In this document: positions 23,601 through 35,600 of the stretch, piece after piece
Layout: the number at the start of each line of letters is the position of its first letter
Numbering within the stretch: position 1 is the stretch's first letter
Origin: Turritopsis dohrnii
Taxonomy: Eukaryota > Cnidaria > Hydrozoa > Anthoathecata > Oceaniidae
DNA: 64,000 bases
Assembly (NCBI GenBank): GCA_027922465.2
Contig: BQMF02000015.1
Location: 496,001-560,000, forward strand
Direction of reading: 5' to 3'
Made by a program: the position numbers and the translations under genes
The notes under the pieces: generated by a model
Told to the model about the DNA's origin: nothing
Seen by the model: the letters and a program-made list of their open reading frames with translations, nothing else
Database searches by the model: none

Positions 23601-26600
23601 TTATCTACAGCAAACACAAACCTAGATAGCAACCCCACAACTCACCTGCCAGTGATCTTGGTAATCGTAGTCTCTCTCCTTTGTAGATTGAACAGAAACA
23701 GCCTAAAGTTACAAAATAAGCCAAAAACAATGACATCCTGGAGTATTGGGACTCATTCTTTTCAATTGAAAAATACACCCTTTATCAGTGTCTACAAAAA
23801 TATAAATACACTGTGGCTGATGTGGGCAACAAGCATTTCATTTTGAACTGTCATACCTTGCTGAAATTATTATGTGCAGTTACACACATTAAAGAAAAAC
23901 AGTATTTCAGTGCGAATCTGGTTCACGAGATGTTAAAATATTATGAGATTGAATACTGTTTGTTTTCTTATTAATTTCTTATTAATTTGTTCACGAGAAA
24001 TAATAACACTTTTATGTGAAATATCATTTTGTTTACTTTAAATTGCAAGTCGTTTTATTATGTGTAAAGAATTTCAGGTTGATCATGCAATTAAGATTTT
24101 TTAATCCATCCATTGCTTGGATTCCTCGGATCTATAGTGGTAGCAAACTCATCCAAGAAATGTAAATGAAGACCATAAGATAACAAAAGCATTTCTGAAA
24201 CAGACCAACATTTTTACAAACATTTAAATGAATGCTTAAAGAAATTCTGTAAGTAACTACATTGACATATTATATATGTTAAAAAATACAATGAAATAAA
24301 AAAAAACATCCACCTTTTCCCAAAATGCAACAGCAATATAAATCAGAATTCGTGGATCAATGCCATGGTTACGCAAACACCGCAGAACCTCAAGGCCCTT
24401 TTGCATAACAACTTTTAACTTGGCTGCACTTTGGGTTCTACAGAAAATAAAGGAATTTTAAACTTCATTTCAACTTCAAGAGATGAAATACATCATACAA
24501 AACTTTGATAAATTTGTTTGAGTCAGTGAGTACAAAATTGTCATTTTTTAAAAGATATTTGAGGGAAAAGTTTGGCAAAATCTAAATTGGCATATTAACC
24601 TTCTACAGGACCAGAAAAATTTCTCGCAATTACATGCCTAGACAACCAATACCTCAATAAATAACGAAATTCTTATAGAAAAGTGAAACACTGAAATAAT
24701 TTGAAATTCGAAATAAAGGAACCTTTTAGCCAGTATCACTAAACATAATTAATCAACTAGTTACAAGCTATCACAACTTAACTTGTGTTTTGATCAATTA
24801 TTGTTGCAATAAATTTATTTATTAATTTTTTATAAAAAAGATACAAAGTGTTCTCATTATAATCATTCTGATTATAGTCTACTTTTTATAGTATACTTCT
24901 TATTAGGAATTAAACCCTTTTTGAAAATGAAAAAAAATAAATATTAAACATAAATAAAATAGCTGATGTCAACATAAATAGGGTGATTTTTAGACTTTTG
25001 GAATGACTTTTAAGCTTTTTCCCAGTTATTATTTGAAACTTATTGACACCTATATCTACCTATTTTATTTCATATCATGCCAGGGCAACATCTTCTTTGT
25101 TTTCTTATGAGATTTCTTTGTGAACTTTTGGAGTATGATTATTTTATATTCACCTGAGGACTGGTGTATTATTATTTTCTGATATGATATTTAATGCAGA
25201 ATAAGAAGTATACCAATTCTCAGAAAATTATGTTTCATTTAGATCAAGTAAGTTACAGATATAGCTCTACTTATGAAACATTATGCAAATACCATATAAT
25301 TTCAGTTCATGTCTTATTTTGTCTTTAACTTACCAAACAATGATGCAAATTACCGTATTTGCCGGTGTATAGACGGATTTCTGTGTTTACATTTTTCGAA
25401 GCGCAACGCGTATGCGCAAAAAAGTGGAGGCAAAACAAATTGATTGCCTCCACCATTTTTGCATCGAAACAGTACATGCGAAGGTTATAAAATGCTCACT
25501 TACTTGTAATTTCCAACTTTTTTCATATGTGTATGAAAATATATCATTATTCGAAGTTCGTGCTGTGCATATGGATGTACAGACAGAAAAACAAGCTCTT
25601 CTGAAATGATTTTCTGTCGCTTTCCACCAAAGAAAAGAGATGATCAAAAGGAAAGGTAATGGGTTAGTAAACTGAAGAAAAATGAGTGGCCTTAAACAGA
25701 TGCAGACATTGAAAATGCTAGATTGTGCAGTGCTCACTTCGTATCAGATAATCTAAATCTTATTTTTTCAACTTTTTAAGGAAATTCAGCTTTGTAATTT
25801 AATTGTTTCTCAACTATTCTAGTTTGTTGTACCTCAACACAGTGTCAATACTGCATAACACAACAAATATATTTGGCTTAGGTTCAATGGACATATGAAT
25901 AAAGATGTCAATTTTCCATTATGGTGTGAAACAATTTATGAAGTGTTCATACTTTCTTTTTAATAGGCAAAAAGTCTAATGACAAGTTTAATCCATCTTC
26001 GTGTTTTCCAAGAACTGTTCTGATATACAGACCACCAAAAGACTGAAAGGTATGAACACATAACCAAAAGAACATTTTAGCCATAACCAGTACCCAAAGA
26101 TCATCACGATGAGGAGACTTTTGATGACAATGATGAAAATCTATATCGTAGAAGGTCAGTAGAGATTTAATTATGAATAATGTGTTTGGGGAAAAGTTCC
26201 ATTTTTGCTAATGTCTTTGTCATAGTATTTTTTTTGCTAACTTGAAAAAGAACATCTGATTTATACACAGTGATCAGCAGTGATATCTTATTTTTTAAGT
26301 GAAAAGCTCGTGAAGCTTTCTTTTGTACATTCATTCTAATTTTTTGGTCTTGCTAAAGTTTTTTAAACATTGTATTCTTTTTAGACAAGGACAGCCTTAA
26401 TGAAGATTGCAGCTACAAATGAAGAACTACAATCAACCAAACATGATTTGAATAGTAGTAATGCCATGCTATCAAAATATCGAATTGATCTTTGACGCAA
26501 CATTAAAGAAAATCACAGATTGAAGAAAGGTATAATCAATATCAAGAATGAAAATGTGTTTCGATACAAACATGTTTCAAAGAATCAAAAAAATTGCTTT

Positions 26601-29600
26601 CTGCACCGGAATTTCCAATTCAATCTTTTAGCTACAAATTTTGATTTTTCATTAATTGTAAAATCTGATGTCTTAACACAGCAGAATTTGCTTGGACTTT
26701 TTATATCATATATGTAAATATCTTGAATCTTGTAGATATAAAGAAATTATAAGCCTGTAATGACATTTTCCTTTAATTTGTTCTTAACTCACTGGGTGTA
26801 TTGATAAGGTAATTGTATGTGTCTGGCCAAGTGACGTCTGGTAATTGAGCAACAGAAACCCAACCATCTGAAATGCTGTATGGGTCTTGAAGTAGTTCAC
26901 CATTGCTGAGAGTCAATTTCTTAACATGCTGTGCTTTATCACAATTTTCTAAGTTTTTATAATATCCAGAGTATGTTTCCCACACCATTTTATGTTGAAA
27001 ACGAATGCACGTGTTTGGAAATGGAAAATTTTTATTTTTTGTAACCACACTTTCAAAACATGATTAAAAAAGATTGCAAAGCTTCACGTGTTTGTTAAGC
27101 AATACTTAAATCTGATTGGGAGAATAAAAATTTTCAATCAAACGATATTCTTTCTTGATCAACTATAATTTAATGAATGCCAATTTTTTTTTGAAGCAGA
27201 GTTATCGAGCGCAAGAAAACAATACTTTACAAGGCTTTGTTGCTCTTACAATTTCAAAAACAAAGATGGCTAAGTTTTATGTGTATATTTGGAGGTCCAT
27301 TCAATATTTCTCATACATTTTCCGTGTTTGTTTATGTTTTTTTGCCTCCAAAACCGCGCATGGGACTGGGAACGACAACATGATACGTCACACGAAATCC
27401 GTCTATAGGTCGACTTTGTGTATAAGTTGAACAGTGAATGTTCAAATAGATGCTAGATCGTTGAGCCTGGTGTATAAGTCGAACTTAAACTTGATCATCT
27501 TTTATCTGATCAAACGTGGAAAGTGCATAATTTTTTCGCGGCAACAAAAACTGGTTCCCTTAACTTGTCACGCATCCATTTTATCAATAATTTGCAGAAG
27601 TAATCTACATGAACTCATACCGACGTGAAAATACAAGAGTGAACATGTGCGCTGAGTTATTTTGTGTGATTTGTTGTGTTTTTTGTATGATGTTGTTTAT
27701 CAGGTTCACACTTTCTACAACTAAATACATTTCAAAGCATAATAACTAGAATGTAGCTTTAGCTAAAAATGCCCCTGCACTTAAGCATTCCAATTTGTAC
27801 ACACAGCAAGCTATACATTGCAAGCCTATACAACGGAAACAAAAACAAACAAAACTTTCTTACTTTTTGTTACCTCTTAGGCCTATGTCACACTGATGCT
27901 AATATACCTTTCAAAAAGTGTAAATAAGGCTTAACAAGTAATATCAGAAAGTATTTGCTACAAACAAAAGGAATGTGTGAACTGAAACCATAGATAAAAA
28001 TTAATGAAAATAAGATTTGTTAAAGAAATTCTGTAAAAACCAAAAGAAAAAAAAAACTTTTTTGGAAATCTGTGTTTCAAACTTTGATTCGAAACGAAAA
28101 ATAGCCAAAGTTTACATAAAAAAAACAAGGACAGAAAGAAGGAAAAACACGAAGAACAACAATTAGGCTTTCTTGCATACACAGAAATCCAATTAAAATT
28201 TTTTTAAGGCAAGATCCGCCAAGAATCAGTGGGTGAGTGTAAAACAATTGCATGAATGATTTTTTTAACGATTTTTAGTTTAACGATGATAAAAATAATG
28301 ATGAAATTGACCTGATGTATAAGTCTACTCCTGACTTAAGCACTAAATTAACGTAAAAAAATATAGTCTTACACACCAGCAAATACGGTAGCTTTACGGT
28401 AATTTTGGGCACATGCTCTCAAATAGATGCTGATGATAATCCAGAAACAAATTCCTGGAAATGAGTCCATAAAATTGGTAGATGGTAGTTAAATTTTTGG
28501 TTTGGTTTCTCTATTCCTCATGCTTTCACCAAGTTCTGTAAAAAATTTGAAGATTATATCTTCAATTGATATTATGGCTGTTTTTCTTGAAAACATTGAT
28601 ATCTTTTCATTCTGGTCTGTAAAATACACACCCTGAAGAAATTTGAAAATTGCTAACATTGCTTTTTTGATATTTCAGATATACCTTCAACATGGCATAG
28701 GTCCCAATTTGTTCAATTGACAGTCAAGGTTGACCCCAACTAGCTAACAGATTATTACAGTTTATTATAAGTACATTCATAAATTTCCAAAGCAGAACTT
28801 TGAGCTTCAACATTTTAGGACAGATTTTTGTAGTTACACTTGTCATACCAGCCATGTGTGTGATTGTCACACGCCTAAATCAATCTTAGCGTGAGTGGAG
28901 GCATGTGCATGCAATAGCACACCTCTTACGACCAGTCCGGTACTACATGCCCTTTTTAAACCTTCATGGAATGAATTATCATTTAAAAAAATGTGAAGAG
29001 AAAGAACCATAAACTCCATGAGTTCTATACCCCACTTTTCCAGTGTACAATCCATATGCTGAGTACCACCACTCTTTCTCCTGTTCTGTAACCAAACTCC
29101 CACAGATTCCAACAGGAAGTAGCGCCAAGATATCTTCCTCCCGACTACACTCCACATTCAAACTTTTGCTGCTACGAATTACACCATAAATAAATGCCTG
29201 AACAAAATATAAATTTCAGTTTCTTTTTGAAATGAATGATCAATCTCATACTTCTGCACACAGCTTTTTCATTCAATTGTAACTTGCTATGTTCTTTTGA
29301 AGACGAAAATAGCTTACTTCAACATCTCGTAGACACATGCTGGAAAAATGACAGTTGGTCATGTTTTTAACATCCAATGAGATTCCTTCAAACAGGCGAC
29401 CCACCATAACACCAACTATAAAAAAGGCATATCAAAATACGCAAGAAAGAAAGAAATCAGTAATCGAAACATTAACAGGTTCTCACCACCAGGTTTCATG
29501 TGCTCTTTTATCCTGTCCCAGTGTAAACCAAGCCATATAATCAAATTCAGATCTTGAGCATGTTCGGAGACTGTTACTGAAATAATAAAATAAACATTTT

Positions 29601-32600
29601 TTAGTGAAATATAAACCATAGGAAATATTATGGTATTGTTTCTAAACTAATGTTTTAATGGAGCAGTTCTAAAAGTGTTACTACGTTACTAACCTTCATC
29701 ATACTGAACTAACTTTTGCGGTTCAGGCAAAAGTACTTCAGTGTTCAAAAGACACACATCACCAGCCAAATATGTCTATAAAGAAGAAAGAAACAAAATA
29801 TCTTTCAAACCAACAACCACAAGATTGTTTTGCAAGACTGGTTGCACAAAATAAAACATCACAAAAAACATTAATGCAATGCGAATTTATCTTGAATGAA
29901 TTACTTAAGATCAAGTTCAAGATATATGAGTGAAAAAAGCATATTTTGGCTTCAAGATTCTGGCTGTTCCCTCGTCATTGGTTTTAAGCATCCACAATAT
30001 TTAAAACTTATCCCCTTGTGACTGTAATAAGTGCCAGTCTGCTTCATTTTCAGCATAGAAAGGTTAAAAATGGTCATTCCAAAACAGCTATACAATGAGT
30101 CTACAATATTGATCTAATGCTATATTCATGTTTCCTGTTACAATGCATATACTTTAAAACAAACATGACACCAAGAAATGAAACATCAAGGAAGGAAATG
30201 AAGAAAAGAGAATAAGACAATTTGAATTTTGGGAAACAAAAGAGAGCAAATTTCAACTCACATTTTCGTTTGTGTTACAAAACAGATGCTCCAGTAATTT
30301 TCGACGTCCCTGTAAATGAAAAATTTTTGATTATTTAACAACCCCTACATCAACAAAGAAGAAGAGGAGAAGATCCAAATAACCTGTTCAGTGCAGAAAT
30401 CTGACAAGCAATCTTTTAACCAATTCTCGCCAAATTGTGATTCCATGGAAAGTAAGAGATGTCCTAGAGAGTATTTGATCATACAAAATAAATGATAATC
30501 AAAAAATATTAAGACAAGCAAGCAGTTGTTTAAGTGTAATAACCTACTTACCTGTCTGTGAAAAACGGAAGCAGGCTTGAACTGACCAATCGTACACAGG
30601 AGTACTTTTGAGACGTTTTAACGGTGAATGTCTCGAGAAAAGCTTTGATGTCATGTAGGGCGCTTCAACACCCCAACTAGCCAATAAAAAGACACACGCC
30701 ATGCGGTTTGCCTTCATCCAACTTATGGTATCCTGAACAGAAGAGTTTACATACTTAACATTTCAGTTTAAAGATTAGAAACTTTAGAAAGGTTCACCAT
30801 TCCAGTGATTACATCTAACTTACTAGGAAAACACCCAGAAAAGATTCCTGTCTTGACATTCAAAAAATATTATATGGTGTCAGACTTCTCCATGAAGAAA
30901 TTTGTGCCAGCACGCGAAAATGTACTGGCAAAACCTTTTGGGAACACCGCTTAAAACAGTAATTTAAAGTTTTTAATCCTGAGTACAATTCTTTTAATTT
31001 CTAAAACATTGCTTTGTACAATTTTGTAGTAGAAGAAGATCTATCAACAAAGAAAACGTATTATCAAAGTTAAAGGGGTACTAAACTAAAAAAATCACGA
31101 GTTCATTTTTGTTCATTTTTGTGCACTATTTGAAACAGCTTTAAAAATGCTGAAAGTCAGTTTTTGAATTTTACAAATATGTAAATAACTCAAGAAGTAT
31201 TTGTGATACACAGCTAGAAATTTCTATGTGTAGTGGCAACACCTACAGGTATCGAATTACTAAAAATAATTTTTGCCATAGTTACCCGGTTTTGTTTCCA
31301 GGTCTCTTCTGTTTTTTACTGACAAACCTATAAAGATCTGTTCAGGTAAGGGAAAAGAAATTTTAGACAATGGAACAGTTTTTACTGGACGTAAATTAAA
31401 GCGAAATTTGCCAGAGTAACAGTGTTGAATGCTGATATATAGCTTTGTCAGCAAAAAATATTACAGCCCTTGAACCAAGCCGTAGTAGCAATGGCAATAA
31501 ATTTCTTTGCTATTTTCATAACTGCAGTTATTTATCACTCTACATGCAATGTTCTAACAATATATCATTAAAAAATTCTGAGTTATTCACACATTTATAT
31601 GTCAGCAATATCTTCTTGAACGTTGTGATGTCACGTTGCCATGGAGATAATTTTTTGGAAAAAACCTTTAACTAGCAATATATCGGGAACGAAAAATGAT
31701 TTTTTGAAAATTCAAGAACTGACTTTCATCATTTTTAAAATTCTTCCAAATGGTACAAAAAAACCAATTTTGATTTTTTGAGTTTAGTTCCCCTTTAAGG
31801 AAGATTCATGTGCGTTTTCCAAAAATGAATGTAAACAATTTGGTTTCTTTCTTTAACTAGCCTCAATTTTAACTAAAATTAAGACTTCATGTAAGTGAGA
31901 ATATATTTTCAAGCTCCAAATAGGAGCAAAGGAAAAAATTGAATCCTGTATTGAGCTTGTATGATTACATTCGAGTTCCCAATTCACAGTTTGCGTGACA
32001 TTAAAAAAGAAGATGCTTGAAAGAAGGAAAAATAATTCAAGCACTTCATCACACGGTAAAAAAATATCATTATGAAGTAATTTTAACAAAAGAAAAAATA
32101 TTTGAATAATAACGGAGTTTAGAGATGAAACCATTGTATATTGAAGTACAAAATGAAATCTACAACAAATTCTGTTGTTAGACTTTAAACAGCTCAACAA
32201 AGAAACAAAATTCTCACATCTTGAGCTAACTTCATTATGAAGAAAGCTGCATGTAAGTAAAGTTGCCCCTTCATTTCAGAGATGCAATCTTTCCATTCCG
32301 GAGATAACTGGATATTGTCATTTTGGAGTCCACTGAATTCCAATACAGCAGAATCAAACCTGACGAAAGGCAAAAACATGGAATGGCGTTATAAAATACA
32401 GGAAAAAGAATTTAAAACTGAAAATAAAAGAAACAATCCAACAAAATATCATGTACAATATTAACAACAAATAAAATTACCTTTGCAAAATAGGTTGCAC
32501 AATCCTACTTGTTGACAATTTCATATGGAGGTTGATAAGTTTGATCAATGTCAGTGAAAAACACAGACACGCTGTCAGACTGTTATCAGAGATCTGTCTA

Positions 32601-35600
32601 TATTCATCAAAAACATTACATGCAGTTTCCAGCCACCCCAAATCTCCATCAAAAGCACTTGTTTTCTCTACTGATTGGCAATGTAGAAATGCTCTCTTGT
32701 AGGACTCTACGTAATTGAAATTAGTGTATTATCTAAAGCAATTCTATAAGATGCACAAAATCTAGGCCATTATGCTTGAATATCAAATTCTGGATTTATG
32801 TCATACCACAGAAGTGATACACTAAAGCAGTACCTAGTACCTTTCCTGAAATTACCAGCGTATAAAACACAGAATTGAACCCACAACATCCAAAATCTGG
32901 AACTAGCTTTCAAACAATTTAACAACAGACTCAATAAAACACTCTGGTCATCTGCATGTTGCCACCATGAACTATGACTTATAAAACATTCTATACGCTG
33001 ACTGAAGGTTATACGACCATCAAATAAGTTCAAAAAAAATGAAGAAAATAATTTCTTAAGTCTCTTGATTGAAATGCTTTTGTAATTATGAATAACTACC
33101 TGCTTCCATATACATTTCGACAAGCTTTACATGTAGTGACGGTTCACGTGCACGTCTTGTCTATGGTCAGAATTGAAGAAGTATAGCAGTTTAATACATT
33201 TTCATAGCGTGCAAGCACATGTATAGACTGGAATTACTCTATATATAAGTGCAAACATGTCATGCATAAGACTAAATAAATATCGAAAGAATAAACTCAA
33301 TTTCTAAGCTTCAATGCAAAAGAAAATGTTTGTTACACATTACAATAAATTGACAATATGTAAATCTCAGGTTGCCTGTTCCAAATTCAATGTTTGAATT
33401 GACATCTAATTGTGTGATTACAGTGACATACAAAATGTATAAACATATTATTATATATTATGATGTTCAATTTCTTAAAATTATAAACTTGATTTAAGAC
33501 AAAAGTCAATTTACTTAAGAGCTTTTAAAACAGCTGTATTATATAATACTTCATTCTACTCTTAACTCCAACCACTACTTACTAATTCATCAGCCAGCAG
33601 TATTTCCATTTGTTCAAAGTCTTTTGGGTTAGCTTGAGACATAATACACCACTAAAGCATTTTAAAGTACAAAAATTCAAAATATCGCAAAAACTATAAC
33701 TCAAGTATTCTCACACTTCAAATGCCTCTTTGTTTAGACACACTAACACAGATAAATTTCTAAATGCTTTTGATGCAAAATATCAAGAAATAAGCAAAAG
33801 CAAGTCAGAATAATAAATATCAGTGCAGCAATGAAGAAAATCTAAAATCTATAAACTTTGACAAAATAAGGCCATTGGATTGCAATGATTAACAACAAAT
33901 CTAGTGAACTCCATTTTTATATTCAAGATCAGGTTGACTATTGTTGAGGTATATTTACAAACCTTTAATTCAAAAACAGCTGGGTGTCCTGGACAAAATC
34001 GACTGCCTTTATCTGCCCAGACCTAAACCACAAATATAAGTACAGTATTGGCGAAAGAAACAACAAGGAAAAAATATTTGTGATTTTATATTGGTTCCAA
34101 AGCAACTTCTGAATATTTTTACCACAAGCTCAGAATGCAGAAGGAAAATACAAAGTCGCTCTTGCAATTCCTTACGGAGACTGCAACAATACAGTACCTT
34201 TAAGAGTCTTGTTGTTAATTTTAATTTAAGAAGCTTTTAAAAGTGAAAAAAAACAACAACTGTAATAGAAAAAGTAAAGTCACGTTAACTGTTACTAAAA
34301 CGATCGCACACTTCATTTATTTAACACAAGTGATATGTCACACAAAATATTTGTAAAATATTCGTAAAATATTCGTAAAAAAAGCCTGTAAAATATACAT
34401 ACTTTTGCTCGCAATGGATCCAGTGGACACTTGCAACAAAGTGAAATGACTAAAAAAAAGTGATTTAAATGACCATCTGTGCTAATAACAACTATGCAAG
34501 TTTAAGGTTAAAATTTTCTTCCTCTAGATTAAGCAAACAAGAATTCGTCCCAATTTCATAGATTTCCCTGTGATTTGTATAAGAGTAAAAGAGAAAAATA
34601 TCTACCTTTGACCAAAACATCTTTCTGTGTACTGCATAGTTCAAGTGATCTAAAATAAAGGAAGTATGCTATATATAATCCATATAATCCAAGTAGAGGT
34701 AAAATTTGAATATCATTCGCTATTACCTTTTGTATGCTGACAATGCCTCAGGATAATTCTTTAATGCCTCTTGAATTTCACCCATCAAATTATGTACTCT
34801 AAAAAATTTGAAAATATTTGAGATACTGAAAAACTTTATTAATTTGTCAAGGGAGGTCTGTTTTCCCAGTTTTGAGGTTACTGATGAAGTTTCATGCCAT
34901 ACAGGCCACTCTTAAAGTCAACCTGGATTTTTCAAAGTTGTGAACAAAAAACCATACCGATAATCTCTGTCTTGAATGCTGAGATATTCTTCTAAACGCC
35001 TAAACAGGTGAACATTTTGTAAGAAACAAAATCTTGTAAGATCAGGATTCGAATTAACACTTCTAAAGTGATTCGTGTAATTTAGTGATTTGCTTTGTAC
35101 AGTGACTCCATGAGGCAGCCCCAAGGTGGCAGTGGAGGGAAAATTTTTTTGAAATATAGGTGTCTAGATTGGCAGAAAATGCACTTGCGGCCAATTTATG
35201 TTGGTGTCGGATTTATTAAACAACACTATTTTTACGGTGTAATTTTCTTTGTTCGTTCATTTTCTATAGCGAGTTGAAGCTTTCATTAAGATTACATGCT
35301 AACACTTTAAGCCCTGATGTTTCGTTGAATTACGATCGAATCAGCAGCCCCATTTGGAACCATGCCACAGGGACCTTACACTCCAAAGAGCCAGACAAGT
35401 CTAAACTGATTCGCGTTATATTCAACTCAACCACAGGAAAGTGCGGACCAATGCAAGCTATATATGATAGCCAGAACGAGGAAGAACCTCAATTGCCCTA
35501 CGATGCGGTCGTAACTTTCAAGCGAACTCTCTTTCTGAACAAACAAACAACCATTGTTTACATTTGTTGTTAAAAATTATACAAATATGAGACAATTGTC

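Larger units (their letters stand above)
25353..28388 (+). mobile_element. 3.0-kb DNA transposon relic with CCGTATTTGCYGGTGT ends, in RANBP2 intron 18
   Basis: The left end TACCGTATTTGCCGGTGTAT (25351) mirrors ACACACCAGCAAATACGGTA ending at 28390. Both ends are flanked by TA, which fits a TA target duplication. The interior contains a THAP zinc-finger remnant on the plus strand, a coiled-coil-like frame (about 26395-26510) and a minus-strand SWIM-protein fragment. GTGTATAAGTCGAAC-type words recur near the right end. The transposase is broken, so the copy is inactive. Confidence 0.75.

Noticed and set aside
28680..28760. A possible extra RanBP2 exon ending before GTATAT on the minus strand
   Set aside because: An in-frame TGA precedes the apparent peptide, and exons 18 and 19 join cleanly without it.
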